DNA from: Longispora fulva
GTDB lineage: Bacteria; Actinomycetota; Actinomycetes; Mycobacteriales; Micromonosporaceae
Assembly (NCBI RefSeq): GCF_015751905.1
Contig: NZ_JADOUF010000001.1
Location: 7,997,501-8,061,500, forward strand
Length of the DNA stretch: 64,000 nt
Reading direction: 5' to 3'
In this document: positions 1 through 13,180 of the stretch, one piece after another
Position numbering within the stretch: the stretch's first letter is position 1
Layout of the letters: every line of letters begins with the position of its first letter
The notes under the pieces: generated by a model
Seen by the model: the letters and a program-made list of their open reading frames with translations, nothing else
Database searches by the model: none
What the model was told of the DNA's origin: nothing
Position numbers and translations under genes: made by a program

Positions 1-1850
<1,850 letters not shown>

Positions 1851-1966
1851 AGCAAATAAGTCGCGTCCACTATACGGTTCACAGAAAACAACCCCCAGAC
1901 GGTTGAGATCATGCCAGGAGCACATCCCGGTAGGTTTCCCATCCGGAGGATTGTTGTTCTGAGAGA

Positions 1967-2084
1967 GTTACGGCGGTCATAGCGAAGGGGAAACGCCCGG
2001 CAACATTCCGAACCCGGAAGCTAAGCCCTTCAGCGCCGATGGTACTGCCCTGGGGACGGGGTGGGAGAGTAGGACGCCGCCGGA
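1967..2084 (+). rRNA. 5S ribosomal RNA
   Basis: About 118 nt with the actinobacterial 5S pattern: it begins gttacggcggtcatagcg, has the internal ccgaacccggaagctaag segment and ends gtaggacgccgcc, whose end pairs with the start. It follows the 23S gene after a spacer of roughly 115 nt, the usual 23S-5S order of an rrn operon, and is followed at once by a strong terminator. Confidence 0.95.
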
Positions 2085-2095
2085 CACACTTTTAG

Positions 2096-2129
2096 CGAAG
2101 GCCCAACCCTGAAAAGGGTTGGGCCTTCG
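2096..2129 (+). terminator. rRNA operon terminator
   Basis: Perfect 15-bp inverted repeat (cgaaggcccaaccct and its complement) around a GAAA loop, starting 11 nt after the 5S end. A short T-containing tail follows. This is a canonical intrinsic terminator for the rRNA operon. Confidence 0.92.
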
Positions 2130-2212
2130 TCTATTTCCGCTCCCTATGGCTTTGCTGTGTATTCGGTAAGAAGACTGGCGGTGCCGTGCCGTGCCCGGGC
2201 ATGCTCGTGGAC

Positions 2213-2662
2213 ATGACTGAGACTCGAGAACAGTTCGGGCTGTGCCGGCGGGCGTTGTTCGTGGGGGCCGGTGGGGTCGGGGCGGCGGCGTTGCTGGCGG
2301 CGTGTGGCGGGTCGGATCCCGCGACCCCCGAGGCGAAGAGCACGACCGCTCCGGCGCAGGGCGGGGCCACCTCGGCGGCGTCGGGGGTGTTGGCGAAGGC
2401 TTCGGAGATTCCGGTCGGTGGCGGCAAGGTCGTCAGCGGTGTGCTGCTTGTCCAGCCCCAGGCCGGTGTGATCAAGGGCTTCAGCGCCCGGTGCCCACAC
2501 CAGGGCACCACAGTGGAAGCGCCGGAGAACGGTGTGATCACGTGCCCGGGGCACGGGTCGCAGTTCAAGGCGGAGGACGGGTCGTTGGTCCGGGGGCCTG
2601 CGACGAAGGGGCTGAACCCGGTGCTGTTGAAGATCACCGGGGACGACATCGCCAGAGAGTGA
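2213..2662 (+). CDS. Rieske 2Fe-2S lipoprotein, probably Tat-exported
   Basis: About 149 residues from the ATG at 2213; GTG 2186 and ATG 2201 are alternative starts and none has a clear Shine-Dalgarno. The N-terminus reads CRRALFVG, then a hydrophobic stretch ending in LAAC (Cys about 31), which suggests a twin-arginine signal peptide with a lipobox. The mature part carries both Rieske ligand pairs, CPHQG and CPGHGS (Cys/His plus Cys/His), about 18 residues apart. The extra disulfide cysteines of cytochrome-bc1-type Rieske proteins are replaced by Thr and Gly, as in other small Rieske ferredoxin-like domains. An extracytoplasmic electron-transfer role is inferred; the partner is unknown. It sits alone between the rRNA terminator and uvrC. 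Confidence 0.85.
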   Translation: MTETREQFGLCRRALFVGAGGVGAAALLAACGGSDPATPEAKSTTAPAQGGATSAASGVLAKASEIPVGGGKVVSGVLLVQPQAGVIKGFSARCPHQGTTVEAPENGVITCPGHGSQFKAEDGSLVRGPATKGLNPVLLKITGDDIARE

Positions 2663-2683
2663 TCTCGGGGCTAGTCTTCTACG

Positions 2684-4681
2684 GTGCCGGATTCGTCGAC
2701 TGTCCTGACCTATCGTCCCGCCCCGGGGACGATTCCCGTCACACCGGGCGTGTACCGGTTCTTCGACCCCGCCGGCAAGGTGATCTACGTCGGCAAGGCG
2801 AAGAACCTGCGCAGCCGGTTGAGTTCGTACTTCGCGGATCCGTTGACGTTGCATCCGCGGACGTTCCAGATGGTCACCACCGCCGCCCGGGTGGAGTGGG
2901 CGGTGGTGAACACCGAGGTCGAGGCGCTGCAGTTGGAGTATGCCTGGATCAAGGAGTTCGATCCGCGGTTCAACGTGCGGTACCGGGATGACAAGACCTA
3001 TCCGTATCTGGCGGTGACGCTGGACGAGGAGTACCCCCGGCTGCTGGTTCTTCGCGAAGCGAAGCGCAAGGGTGTCCGCTACTTCGGGCCCTACTCCCAC
3101 GCCTGGGCGATCCGGGAGACCCTGGACCTGTTGCTGCGGGTGTTCCCCGCGCGGACGTGCTCGAAGGGGGTCTTCGCGCGGGCCCGGAAGATCGACCGGC
3201 CGTGTCTGCTGGGGTACATCGGGAAGTGTGCGGCGCCGTGCGTGGGCCGGGTGTCCGCCGACGAGCACCGGCAGATCGTGAACGACTTCTGCGACTTCAT
3301 GGCCGGCAACACCGATCCGCTGCTCCGCAAGGTGGAGCGGGAGATGAACGAGGCCGCGGAGGAGTTGGAGTTCGAGCGTGCTGCCCGGCTCCGCGACGAC
3401 CTGACGGCGTTGCGCAAGGCGATGGAGAAGCAGGCCGTCGTGTTCGACGAGGCGACCGACGCGGACGTGGTGGCGTTCGCGGAGGACCCGTTGCAGGCTG
3501 CGGTGCAGGTGTTCCACGTCCGCGACGGCCGGGTGCGGGGTCAGCGCGGCTGGATCGTGGAGAAGGTCGAGGACCTGGACCCGGGCGCGCTGGTGCACAG
3601 CTTCTGCACCCAGGTGTACGGGGACGGCGGCGACCCGCCGCGCGAGGTGCTGGTGCCCGAGCTCCCGTCCGACGCGCCGGCGCTGGCCGCGTGGCTGTCC
3701 GGGCTGCGCGGCTCGAAGGTGCAGCTGAAGATTCCTCAGCGCGGCGACAAGCGGGCGTTCCTGGAGACCGTGACCCGCAACGCCGAGCAGGCCCTGGCCC
3801 AGCACAAGCTGCGTCGGGCCGGGGACCTGAGCCTGCGGGGCAAGGCCCTCGAAGAGCTGACCGACGCGCTGTCGCTGGATACGTCGCCGCTGCGGATCGA
3901 GTGCTACGACGTGTCGCAGCTGCAGGGTACGGACGTGGTCGCGAGCATGGTGGTGTTCGAGGACGGGGTGGCGCGCAAGAGCGAGTACCGGCGGTTCATC
4001 ATCCGGGGCGCGACCGATGACCTGTCGGCCATGTCGGAGGTGTTGCGGCGGCGGTTCGCCCAGCGCGGCGACAAGGCCGGGCCGGCGGGCGACGGGACGG
4101 TCGAGGAGCTGGCGGTGGGGCCGGCGCGGAAGGGGTTCGCGTACCCGCCGCAGCTGGTCGTGGTCGACGGTGGCGCTCCCCAGGTGGGGGCTGCGGCGGA
4201 GACCCTGGCCGGGATGGGCGTCACGGACGTCGCGGTGTGCGGGCTGGCCAAGCGGCTGGAGGAGGTGTGGCTGCCGGATGACGAGTATCCGGTGATCCTG
4301 CCGCGTACCTCGGAAGGCCTCTATCTTCTGCAACGGTTGCGGGACGAGGCGCACCGGTTCGCGATCACGTTCCACCGGGAGCGGCGTTCGAAGCGGATGA
4401 CGGCCTCGGCGCTGGACACGATCCCGGGGCTCGGCGAGATCCGGAAGAAGGCGTTGCTGAAACGGTTCGGCTCGTTGAGGAAGCTGGCCGCTGCGAGCCT
4501 CGTGGAGATCAGTGAGGTGCCCGGGATCGGGCCCCGGACGGCGGAGGCGGTGCTCGCCAGCCTCGCTGGTGCGGAGAGTAACCCCACGACCGTGACGAGT
4601 GACCCAGGGGGTGCCGAAACCCCTGGTGAGGGGGCGGGGGACACTGGCGGATCGAGGACCGGAGACGAGGGGGGAGCGTGA
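2684..4681 (+). CDS. uvrC: UvrABC system protein C (excinuclease subunit)
   Basis: 665-residue UvrC, the nuclease that makes both incisions in nucleotide excision repair. An N-terminal GIY-YIG domain is seen (GVYRFF, then [14 protein letters not shown], residues about 22-50), a UVR helical motif around residue 215 ([13 protein letters not shown]) that contacts UvrB, an RNase-H-like 3' nuclease half ([25 protein letters not shown]) and C-terminal tandem helix-hairpin-helix segments ([25 protein letters not shown]). A Gly/Thr/Glu-rich tail of about 35 residues ends the protein. Start is GTG. The stop overlaps the GTG of rapZ by 4 nt, so it opens a uvrC-rapZ-yvcK-whiA operon typical of actinobacteria. 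Confidence 0.97.
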   Translation: MPDSSTVLTYRPAPGTIPVTPGVYRFFDPAGKVIYVGKAKNLRSRLSSYFADPLTLHPRTFQMVTTAARVEWAVVNTEVEALQLEYAWIKEFDPRFNVRYRDDKTYPYLAVTLDEEYPRLLVLREAKRKGVRYFGPYSHAWAIRETLDLLLRVFPARTCSKGVFARARKIDRPCLLGYIGKCAAPCVGRVSADEHRQIVNDFCDFMAGNTDPLLRKVEREMNEAAEELEFERAARLRDDLTALRKAMEKQAVVFDEATDADVVAFAEDPLQAAVQVFHVRDGRVRGQRGWIVEKVEDLDPGALVHSFCTQVYGDGGDPPREVLVPELPSDAPALAAWLSGLRGSKVQLKIPQRGDKRAFLETVTRNAEQALAQHKLRRAGDLSLRGKALEELTDALSLDTSPLRIECYDVSQLQGTDVVASMVVFEDGVARKSEYRRFIIRGATDDLSAMSEVLRRRFAQRGDKAGPAGDGTVEELAVGPARKGFAYPPQLVVVDGGAPQVGAAAETLAGMGVTDVAVCGLAKRLEEVWLPDDEYPVILPRTSEGLYLLQRLRDEAHRFAITFHRERRSKRMTASALDTIPGLGEIRKKALLKRFGSLRKLAAASLVEISEVPGIGPRTAEAVLASLAGAESNPTTVTSDPGGAETPGEGAGDTGGSRTGDEGGA

Positions 4682-5550
4682 CGGAGCGCGGTGACCTGGA
4701 CCTGGTGATTGTCACCGGGGTGTCGGGCGGTGGGCGGAGTACCGTGGCGCGGGCCCTGGAGAACGTCGGCTACTACGTGGTCGACAACCTGCCGCAGACG
4801 ATGCTCGTGCCGATGGCGGAGTTGGCGTTCGAGGCCGGCGAGCCGGCGCGCCGGACCGGGATGGTCCTGGACGTGCGGAGCCGGGCGTTCTCGACCGACC
4901 TGACCGGTGCGGTGCGGGACCTGCGGGAGCGGGGCTTCCGGCCGAAGGTCGTCTTCGTGGACTCCGATCCCGACGTGCTCGTGCGCCGGTTCGAGAGTGT
5001 GCGCCGGTCGCACCCGTTGCAGGGGACCGGTCGGTTGTCCGACGGGATCGAGGCCGAGCGGCTGCTGCTCGCCGAGGCCCGCGAGCACGCCGACGTGCTG
5101 ATCGACACCTCGCACCTCAACGTCAACCAGCTCCGGGCCCGGGTCGAGGAGCTGTTCGCCGCCCCGGACCAGCGGCAGCTGCGGGTGACGGTGCTGTCGT
5201 TCGGGTTCAAGTACGGGCTGCCTGTGGACGCGGATTTCGTGCTGGACGCGCGGTTCCTGCCCAACCCGTTCTGGGTGCCGGAGCTGCGGGAACGCAACGG
5301 GCGTGACGAGCCGGTCAGTGACTACGTGCTCGGTCAGCCGGGTGCGGAGGAGTTCGTCGGCGGGTACGCGCGGCTGCTGGAGGGCACGGTGCCGGGCTTC
5401 GAGCGGGAGGGCAAGCGTTACCTCACGGTCGCGGTCGGCTGCACCGGCGGCAAGCACCGCAGCGTCGCCATCTCCGAGGAGCTCGCCCAGCGGCTGCGGG
5501 GAGCGGGGCTGTCGGCCCACGCCCAGCACCGGGATCTGGGGCGCGAGTGA
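4678..5550 (+). CDS. rapZ: RapZ-family nucleotide-binding protein
   Basis: 290 residues of the RapZ/YvcJ family. The Walker A motif GVSGGGRST is at residues 14-22, followed by the conserved YYVVDNLP. The C-terminal domain carries family signatures: [16 protein letters not shown], and [16 protein letters not shown]. In enterobacteria RapZ is an RNase adaptor that senses glucosamine-6-phosphate; in Gram-positives it is a GTP/ATP-binding protein whose substrate is not settled. Start GTG overlaps the uvrC stop, and the TGA overlaps the yvcK start by 4 nt, implying translational coupling. Confidence 0.96.
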   Translation: MTERGDLDLVIVTGVSGGGRSTVARALENVGYYVVDNLPQTMLVPMAELAFEAGEPARRTGMVLDVRSRAFSTDLTGAVRDLRERGFRPKVVFVDSDPDVLVRRFESVRRSHPLQGTGRLSDGIEAERLLLAEAREHADVLIDTSHLNVNQLRARVEELFAAPDQRQLRVTVLSFGFKYGLPVDADFVLDARFLPNPFWVPELRERNGRDEPVSDYVLGQPGAEEFVGGYARLLEGTVPGFEREGKRYLTVAVGCTGGKHRSVAISEELAQRLRGAGLSAHAQHRDLGRE

Positions 5551-6530
5551 TCCGGGTGGTCGCCTTCGGCGGCGGACACGGGCTCAGTGCCTCCCTGCGC
5601 GCGCTGCGGGCCATGCGCGACGACCTGAAACTGGACATCACGGCCGTGGTGACGGTCGCCGACGACGGCGGTTCCTCCGGCCGGCTGCGCGCCGAGCGGG
5701 GCTCGCTGCCGCCGGGTGATCTGCGCCAGGCCCTGGCGGCGCTGGCCGGTGACGAGCAGGCTCTGACGGCGGAGCTGTTGCAGCACCGGTTCGCCGGCGT
5801 TGATCCGCTCGCAGGGCACACCGTCGGGAACCTGATGCTCGTTGGACTCATGGAGCTGCTCGGTGACCCCGTGGCGGCACTTGACCACGCGGCCGGGCTC
5901 GTCGACGCGTGCGGCCGGGTGCTGCCGATGACCCGGACGGCGCTGGAGATCGAGGCGCAGGTCCTGGTCGACGGAGAGGTGGTCACGGTCCGGGGGCAGC
6001 ACGAGGTGGCGGTCACCCCGGGCGACGTCCGGGAGGTCCGACTGCTTCCGGTGTCCCCGCCGGCCTGCGCCGAGGTGCTGGAGGCGGTGGGTGTCGCCGA
6101 CTGGTTGGTCTTCGGACCCGGCTCCTGGTTCACGAGCGTGATCCCGCATCTGCTGGTGCCCGAGTTACGCCGGGCCATCGTCGCCAGTGACGCGCGGCGG
6201 CTCGTCGCGTTGAACCTGGCAGCCGAGAAGGAGACGGCGGGGCTGTCCCATGCGGACCACCTCGCCGCGTTGATGTCGTACATGCCGGAGTTGCGGGTGG
6301 ATGTGGTTCTCGCCGATGACCGGGCCGTGGGGGATCCCGGTCCGGTGGAACGCGCGGCCGCGGCGCTCGGCGCACGCCTGGTGCTCGCGCCGGTAGCGGT
6401 CGACGAAGACACCCCACGGCACGATCCCGCCGCGCTGGCCGCGGCCCTGCAACCGATTCTGGGCTCCCCTGGGGCCCGCAGCACACGAGGTGGGCGACAC
6501 GATGGCGATGACAGCCGCGGTCAAGGATGA
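5547..6530 (+). CDS. yvcK: YvcK/CofD-like gluconeogenesis factor
   Basis: 327-residue member of the YvcK (CuvA) branch of the CofD family. It starts with the glycine-rich [14 protein letters not shown] and has the diagnostic [14 protein letters not shown] and [12 protein letters not shown] segments, then [16 protein letters not shown]. YvcK proteins bind UDP-sugars and support growth on gluconeogenic carbon sources and cell-wall homeostasis. The gene overlaps rapZ by 4 nt and overlaps the chosen whiA start by 29 nt. The rapZ-yvcK-whiA block is conserved throughout Gram-positives. Confidence 0.95.
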   Translation: MIRVVAFGGGHGLSASLRALRAMRDDLKLDITAVVTVADDGGSSGRLRAERGSLPPGDLRQALAALAGDEQALTAELLQHRFAGVDPLAGHTVGNLMLVGLMELLGDPVAALDHAAGLVDACGRVLPMTRTALEIEAQVLVDGEVVTVRGQHEVAVTPGDVREVRLLPVSPPACAEVLEAVGVADWLVFGPGSWFTSVIPHLLVPELRRAIVASDARRLVALNLAAEKETAGLSHADHLAALMSYMPELRVDVVLADDRAVGDPGPVERAAAALGARLVLAPVAVDEDTPRHDPAALAAALQPILGSPGARSTRGGRHDGDDSRGQG

Positions 6531-7488
6531 GCTGAGCCGCGTTGACGTACCGAAGCCCTGCTGCCGCAAGGCCGAGATGGCTGCCCTGTTGCGGTTCGCG
6601 GGCGGGTTGCACATCGTCAGCGGTCGGGTGGTCGTCGAGGCGGAGCTGGACACCGGGGCGGTGGCCCGACGGCTGCGCCGGGACGTCGCGGAGGTCTACG
6701 GCTACCCGAGCGAGATCCACGTCCTGGCATCCGGCGGCCTGCGCAAGGGCAGCCACTACATCGTCCGGGTCGTGAAGGACGGGGAGTCCCTCGCCCGGCA
6801 GACGGGCCTGCTGGACGTGCGGGGCCGGCCGGTCCGCGGCCTGCCGCCGCACGTGGTCTCCGCCGGGGTGTGCTGCGCGATCGCGGCGTGGCGGGGCGCG
6901 TTCCTGGCGCACGGTTCCCTGACGGAGCCGGGCCGGTCCTCGGCGATGGAGATCACCTGCCCGGGGCCGGAGTCGGCGCTGGCACTGGTCGGGGCCGCCC
7001 GGCGGATCGGCGTGACGGCCAAGGCCCGCGAGGTGCGGGGCGTGGACCGGGTCGTGATCAAGGACGGCGACGCGATCGGGATGCTGCTCACCCGGCTCGG
7101 CGCGCACAGCAGCGTGCTGACCTGGGAGGAGCGCCGGGTCCGGCGTGAGGTCCGGGCCACGGCGAACCGGTTGGCGAACTTCGACGACGCGAACCTGCGC
7201 CGGTCGGCGCGCGCGGCCGTGGCGGCGGCGGCCAGGGTGACCCGGGCGTTGGAGATCCTCGAGGACGAGTCCCCGGGGCACCTGATCGCCGCCGGCCGGC
7301 TGCGGCTGGACCACCGGCAGGCGTCGCTGGAGGAGTTGGGCGCGCTCGCCGAGCCGCCGCTGACGAAGGACGCGATCGCCGGCCGGATTCGCCGGCTGCT
7401 GGCGCTGGCGGACAAGCGGGCCCGTGACCTGGGGATTCCCGACACGGAGTCGGCGGTCACCCCGGACATGCTGTCGGTGGACGTCTGA
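6502..7488 (+). CDS. whiA: Sporulation/cell-division regulator WhiA
   Basis: 328-residue WhiA: an N-terminal LAGLIDADG-homing-endonuclease-like fold that has lost nuclease function and a C-terminal helix-turn-helix domain ([20 protein letters not shown], residues about 275-294). In Streptomyces it works with WhiB to switch on sporulation septation genes. ATG 6502 gives the usual N-terminus [14 protein letters not shown] and has GAGGTGGG about 8 nt upstream; GTG 6490 lies inside that ribosome binding site, so 6502 is preferred. It is the last gene of the uvrC-rapZ-yvcK-whiA operon. Confidence 0.96.
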   Translation: MAMTAAVKDELSRVDVPKPCCRKAEMAALLRFAGGLHIVSGRVVVEAELDTGAVARRLRRDVAEVYGYPSEIHVLASGGLRKGSHYIVRVVKDGESLARQTGLLDVRGRPVRGLPPHVVSAGVCCAIAAWRGAFLAHGSLTEPGRSSAMEITCPGPESALALVGAARRIGVTAKAREVRGVDRVVIKDGDAIGMLLTRLGAHSSVLTWEERRVRREVRATANRLANFDDANLRRSARAAVAAAARVTRALEILEDESPGHLIAAGRLRLDHRQASLEELGALAEPPLTKDAIAGRIRRLLALADKRARDLGIPDTESAVTPDMLSVDV

Positions 7489-8779
<1,291 letters not shown>

Positions 8780-8783
8780 TCGG

Positions 8784-9965
8784 ATGCGTACCCTCGACGA
8801 TCTTCTGGCCGAGGGCGTGACGGGTCGGCGCGTACTGGTACGCGCCGACCTCAACGTTCCGCTCGACGGCGACCGCATCACCGACGACGGCCGGATCCGG
8901 GCCGCGTTGCCGACCTTGACGGCGCTGCTGTCGGCGGGCGCACGGGTGGTGCTGATCTCGCACCTGGGCCGCCCGAAGGGTGCTCCCGAGGACAAGTTCT
9001 CGCTGCGCCCGGTCTCTGCCCGGCTCGCTGAGCTGCTAGGTGCTCCGGTGGCGTTCGCGACCGACACGGTCGGGGACTCCGCGCGCGACGCCGTGGCGGG
9101 CCTGGCCGACGGTCAGCTCGCCCTGCTGGAGAACCTGCGGTTCAACGCCGGCGAGACCAGTAAGGACGACGCGGTCCGGGGCGCCTTCGCCGCCGAGCTG
9201 GCGTCTTTCGCGGACGCCTATGTCGACGACGCCTTCGGGGCCGTGCACCGCAAGCACGCCAGTGTGGTGGACATCGCGGGGCTGCTGCCGGCGTACGCCG
9301 GTGGGCTGGTGCTCCGCGAGGTCGAGGTGCTCCAGCGCCTGACGGAGAGCCCTGAGCGGCCGTACGTGGTCGTGCTCGGCGGGGCGAAGGTCTCCGACAA
9401 GCTGGCCGTCATCTCCAGCCTGCTGCCCAAGGTGGACCGGCTGCTGGTCGGCGGGGGCATGTGCTTCACGTTCTTCAAGGCGCAGGGCCACGAGATCGGG
9501 GCCTCGCTGCTGGAGGCCGACCAGCTCGACGCCTGCCGGGAACTGCTGGCCACGGGCAAGATCGTGCTGCCGACGGACGTGGTGGTCGCGGACAAGTTCG
9601 CGGCCGACGCTGCTGTCCGCACGGTACCGGTCGACGGGATCCCGGAGAACTGGCTGGGCCTGGACATCGGCCCCGAGTCGGGCGCGGCCTTCGCGGCCGA
9701 GGTGCTCGGCGCGCACACCGTCTTCTGGAACGGGCCGATGGGCGTGTTCGAGCTGGCCCCGTTCGCGGCGGGCACCCGGGCGGTGGCCGAGGCGCTGACG
9801 AAGATCGACGGCCTCGGGGTCGTCGGCGGCGGGGACTCCGCGGCGGCGGTGCGGGCCCTGGGGCTCGACGAGTCGGCGTTCGGGCACATCTCGACCGGTG
9901 GCGGCGCGTCGCTGGAGTACCTCGAAGGCAAGACCCTGCCCGGCCTGGAGGCCCTGGATGTCTGA
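8784..9965 (+). CDS. pgk: Phosphoglycerate kinase
   Basis: 393 residues, normal length. The N-terminal signature [12 protein letters not shown], the substrate motif [19 protein letters not shown] and the C-terminal nucleotide loop GGGDSAAAV with [13 protein letters not shown] are all visible. It makes ATP from 1,3-bisphosphoglycerate. The gene lies 4 nt after gap, and its end overlaps the tpiA start by 8 nt. Confidence 0.98.
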   Translation: MRTLDDLLAEGVTGRRVLVRADLNVPLDGDRITDDGRIRAALPTLTALLSAGARVVLISHLGRPKGAPEDKFSLRPVSARLAELLGAPVAFATDTVGDSARDAVAGLADGQLALLENLRFNAGETSKDDAVRGAFAAELASFADAYVDDAFGAVHRKHASVVDIAGLLPAYAGGLVLREVEVLQRLTESPERPYVVVLGGAKVSDKLAVISSLLPKVDRLLVGGGMCFTFFKAQGHEIGASLLEADQLDACRELLATGKIVLPTDVVVADKFAADAAVRTVPVDGIPENWLGLDIGPESGAAFAAEVLGAHTVFWNGPMGVFELAPFAAGTRAVAEALTKIDGLGVVGGGDSAAAVRALGLDESAFGHISTGGGASLEYLEGKTLPGLEALDV

Positions 9966-10743
9966 GCGTCGTCCGCTGATCGCCGGCAACTGGAAGATGA
10001 ACCTCAACCACCTCGAGGCCATCGCACTGACCCAGAAGCTGGCCTTCAGCCTCACGGAGAAGCAGCTCACGGCCGTGGAGGTCGTCGTGCTGCCGCCGTT
10101 CGTGGACCTGCGCAGCGTGCAGACGCTGATCGACGCGGACAAGCTGCTCCTCGGCTACGGGGCGCAGGACGTGTCCCCGTTCGACTCGGGCGCCTACACC
10201 GGGGACGTCTCCGGGGTGATGCTCGCGAAGCTGGGCTGCTCCTACGTGGTCGTCGGGCACTCCGAGCGCCGGCAGTACCACCAGGAGGACGACGCGGTCG
10301 TCAACAGCAAGGTGAAGGCGGCGATCAAGCACAAGATCACGCCGATCCTGTGCGTGGGCGAGGGCCTGGACGTCCGCGAGGCCGGCGCGCACGTGGCGCA
10401 CACCACCGCCCAGCTGGCGGCGGCCCTCGACGGGGTCACCGCCGAGCAGGCGGCGAAGCTCGTCGTGGCGTACGAGCCGATCTGGGCGATCGGGACCGGC
10501 CGCACGGCCACCCCGGAGAACGCCCAGGAGGTCGTGGCGGCGCTGCGGGCCCAGTTGGCGGAGCTGTACGGCGCCGAGCTGGCCGGTGCGACCAGGGTCC
10601 TCTACGGCGGTTCGGTGAAGTCCGCGAACATCGCGGGCATCATGGACCAGCCGGACGTGGACGGCGCGCTGGTGGGCGGGGCGAGCATCGACGCGGAGGA
10701 GTTCGCGCGGATCTGCCGGTTCCCGGAGCATGTCAGCGTGTAG
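9958..10743 (+). CDS. tpiA: Triosephosphate isomerase
   Basis: 261 residues from ATG 9958, which begins [15 protein letters not shown]. Catalytic residues are in place: Lys in AGNWKMN, His in VVGHSERRQ and Glu in [15 protein letters not shown], with the phosphate-binding YGGSVK near the C-terminus. It interconverts DHAP and glyceraldehyde-3-phosphate. The start codon lies inside the end of pgk, consistent with translational coupling. Confidence 0.98.
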   Translation: MSERRPLIAGNWKMNLNHLEAIALTQKLAFSLTEKQLTAVEVVVLPPFVDLRSVQTLIDADKLLLGYGAQDVSPFDSGAYTGDVSGVMLAKLGCSYVVVGHSERRQYHQEDDAVVNSKVKAAIKHKITPILCVGEGLDVREAGAHVAHTTAQLAAALDGVTAEQAAKLVVAYEPIWAIGTGRTATPENAQEVVAALRAQLAELYGAELAGATRVLYGGSVKSANIAGIMDQPDVDGALVGGASIDAEEFARICRFPEHVSV

Positions 10744-10803
10744 TCAGAGTTGTGCCCATGACCTGTGCGAAAGCTGTAAGCACGGGTGAGAATGGTAACT
10801 CTC

Positions 10804-10842
10804 CGTGACCGCCCGGACGCGTACAGCGTCCGGGCGGTCACG
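10804..10842 (+). terminator. Terminator after gap-pgk-tpiA
   Basis: Perfect 17-bp inverted repeat (arms 10804-10820 and 10826-10842, loop gtaca) 60 nt after the tpiA stop. There is no T tract, as is common for actinobacterial hairpin terminators. Confidence 0.75.
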
Positions 10843-10948
10843 ATTCGAAGCTGGTACTCAGGGTGGGTTTTCTCCATGCCTCAGGTGCCCCTACAGTGTC
10901 TCGAGCGGGTCGTTCCGCGCCGCCCCTGAAACCACCCCGAGGATGACG

Positions 10949-12703
10949 ATGCACCACGGCACCCCTCTCACGGGTACACCGCGCCGAGCGCGGCGCGCAG
11001 CGTTCGCCGGCATCGTGGCGGTGACACTCGCGCTGTCCGCCGCGTGCACCCCCGACGGCGAGAAGGCCGCCCCGGCAGAGGTCAAGCCGCAGGCGGGCGG
11101 GACGCTCAACCTGATCCTGAGGGCCCAGCCGGACTTCCTCGACCCGACCCAGGTGTACCTGACCACGGCCATGAACATCAGCCGGTTGATCGACCGGACC
11201 CTGACCACCTTCAAGGACGCCGGCGGCGCCGAGGGCTCCGAGATCGTCCCCGACCTGGCCACGGACCTCGGCCGGCCCAGCGAGGGCGGCAAGGTGTGGG
11301 AGTTCACCCTGAAGAAGGGTGTGACCTGGGAGGACGGCTCGCCGATCACGTGCGCGCACGTGAAGTACGGCATCGAGCGGCGGTTCGCCAAGGAGTACAC
11401 GAACGGGCCGACGTACCCGTCGCAGTACCTGGCGAACTCGGAGAACTACAAGGGTCCCTACGTCAACAAGAACAACAACGGCGCCGGCCTGTCCTCGATC
11501 CAGTGCCTCAACGAGAGCACGATCAAGTTCATCCTGAAGCTGCCGGTGGGCGACTTCCCCTACTCGCTGACGATGCCCGTGTGGAGCCCGGTGCCGCCGG
11601 AGCAGGACACGAAGGCCAACTACACGAACCGGCCGTTCGCCAGCGGGCCCTACAAGATCGCCCAGCAGTTCGACGGCAAGGGCGGGCCGATGGTGCTGGA
11701 GCGCAACCCGCACTGGAACCCGAGCACGGACGGCGTCCGCAAGGCGTACCCGGACAAGATCAATCTGATCATCCGGGAGAACCAGGACGAAGAGGTCACC
11801 GACGAGCTGATCAAGGATCAGGGCGAGTCGAAGACCTCGATCGCGCTGCAGACGGACGCGACCCCCAACTTCGTCCAGCAGATCGTCAACGACGCCGACC
11901 TGTCCAAGCGCGCGATGTCGGGGGCGATCCCGGGTACGGCGTACATCGGCATCAATACCACCAAGGTCACCGATCCGCGCTGTCGGCAGGCACTGATCCT
12001 GGCCTTCAACAAGCGCCGGTTCCGGGGCATGCTCGGCGGCTCGATCTTCGGCGACTACGCGACGACGATGATCCCGCCGGACCTCAAGGCGTACAAGAAG
12101 TTCGACGTGTTCGGCGTGGACGCCTCCGAGGAGGGCGCGCCCGAGAAGGCGCGGGCCCTGATGGAGCAGGCGGCCAAGGACGGCAAGCCCTGCGCCAAGA
12201 CCCTCTCGGCGAACTTCCAGGACACCAAGCGCTGGCAGCGGGCCATGTCGACCGTGGTCGAGGCGTTCGCGCTGATCGACATCACGGTCAAGCTGGAGCC
12301 GTTCCCGGCCCGGGGCTATTACACGACGGCCGGCACCCCGAACAAGCAGGGCGACCTGACCGTCGGGACCTGGCTGCCGGACTGGCCGGGCGGGTCCAGC
12401 GTGATCCAGCCGAACTTCGACGGCCGGACCATCCCCAAGGACCGCAACACGTCGGGCAACTACAACTTCGCCCAGCTCAACGACCCGGACATCAACAAGA
12501 AGATCGACGCGGCGATGGCGGAGTCGAACCTCGACAAGCAGCAGGTCATGTGGGGCGACCTCGACGAGGAGATCCAGAAGAAGGCGCCGATCATCCCGGT
12601 CATCCACCCCAAGGTCCTCCGGATGTACGGCAGCAAGGTGCACAATGCCTTCATGCACCCGGCCTTCGGTGAAGCGGACATCTCGGCGATGTGGGTGGGC
12701 TAG
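10949..12703 (+). CDS. Peptide/nickel-type ABC transporter substrate-binding lipoprotein
   Basis: About 584 residues of the SBP_bac_5 (DppA/OppA) family. An N-terminal PRRARRAAF basic region and hydrophobic core lead to LSAAC (Cys about 33), a lipoprotein signal. The body has the family signature (EIVPDLATDL, then WEFTLKKGVTWEDGSPITCAHVKYGIER). GAGG at 10939-10942 lies 6 nt before ATG 10949; ATG 10943 directly abuts it and is less likely. No permease or ATPase gene is adjacent, so it is an orphan binding protein that must share membrane components encoded elsewhere; the ligand is unknown. Confidence 0.9.
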   Translation: MHHGTPLTGTPRRARRAAFAGIVAVTLALSAACTPDGEKAAPAEVKPQAGGTLNLILRAQPDFLDPTQVYLTTAMNISRLIDRTLTTFKDAGGAEGSEIVPDLATDLGRPSEGGKVWEFTLKKGVTWEDGSPITCAHVKYGIERRFAKEYTNGPTYPSQYLANSENYKGPYVNKNNNGAGLSSIQCLNESTIKFILKLPVGDFPYSLTMPVWSPVPPEQDTKANYTNRPFASGPYKIAQQFDGKGGPMVLERNPHWNPSTDGVRKAYPDKINLIIRENQDEEVTDELIKDQGESKTSIALQTDATPNFVQQIVNDADLSKRAMSGAIPGTAYIGINTTKVTDPRCRQALILAFNKRRFRGMLGGSIFGDYATTMIPPDLKAYKKFDVFGVDASEEGAPEKARALMEQAAKDGKPCAKTLSANFQDTKRWQRAMSTVVEAFALIDITVKLEPFPARGYYTTAGTPNKQGDLTVGTWLPDWPGGSSVIQPNFDGRTIPKDRNTSGNYNFAQLNDPDINKKIDAAMAESNLDKQQVMWGDLDEEIQKKAPIIPVIHPKVLRMYGSKVHNAFMHPAFGEADISAMWVG

Positions 12704-12768
12704 TAGGCAGTGGCCCCGCCGGCTATCCTTGGTTCGGTTTTGTTGGACTCGAGAGGACTTCCCCCCAG

Positions 12769-13011
12769 ATGGCTTACGTATTCGCAGGTGTGCTGATCGT
12801 CACCAGCATCATCTTGACGCTGCTCATCCTGCTGCACCGCGGCAAGGGCGGCGGTCTGTCGACCATGTTCGGCGGCGGTGCGGCGAGCACCCTCACCGGG
12901 TCGTCGGTGGCGGAGAAGAACCTCGACCGGTACACGATCCTGGCCGGCCTGCTGTGGCTCGCCTCGATCGTCGGCCTCGGGCTCCTGATCAAGGCCAACT
13001 CCGGCTCCTAG
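12769..13011 (+). CDS. secG: Preprotein translocase subunit SecG
   Basis: 80 residues with two membrane segments (VFAGVLIVTSIILTLLILL and ILAGLLWLASIVGLGLLI) joined by the typical Gly-rich loop HRGKGGGLSTMFGGG. It is the small accessory subunit of the SecYEG channel. ATG 12769 was chosen because the SecG N-terminus follows directly and GAGAGGA lies about 12 nt upstream. secG after gap-pgk-tpiA is a common actinobacterial order. Confidence 0.95.
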   Translation: MAYVFAGVLIVTSIILTLLILLHRGKGGGLSTMFGGGAASTLTGSSVAEKNLDRYTILAGLLWLASIVGLGLLIKANSGS

Positions 13012-13039
13012 CTGCGACGACGCCCTCGTCGACGCACAA

Positions 13040-13075
13040 CGGTCGTCTGGACACCTCACATCGGTCGTCTGGACA
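13040..13075. repeat. 14-bp direct repeat upstream of rbpA
   Basis: The 14-mer cggtcgtctggaca occurs at 13040-13053 and again at 13062-13075, 22 bp apart start to start (about two helical turns). It lies between secG and rbpA, immediately before an AT-rich stretch (tatatccataacc). It could be a tandem operator or activator site for rbpA. Confidence 0.6.
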
Positions 13076-13108
13076 TATATCCATAACCGCTTCGGTTGTT
13101 TAGACTCA

Positions 13109-13138
13109 TGCGCGCGGTCCGATTACGGACCGCGCGCA
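13109..13138. terminator. Hairpin between secG and rbpA
   Basis: Perfect 13-bp stem (tgcgcgcggtccg and complement) with a 4-nt loop (atta). It stands 97 nt after the secG stop and 42 nt before the rbpA start. It may terminate the secG transcript or form structure in an rbpA leader; the position of the rbpA promoter decides which. Confidence 0.55.
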
Positions 13139-13180
13139 CGTGTATTCGCTATGTCGTACCCCCCGACGACAGGAGCAGCC

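Noticed and set aside
13109-13138. tRNA or riboswitch upstream of rbpA
   Set aside because: Only one simple stem is present; there is no T-loop, anticodon arm or known aptamer core.
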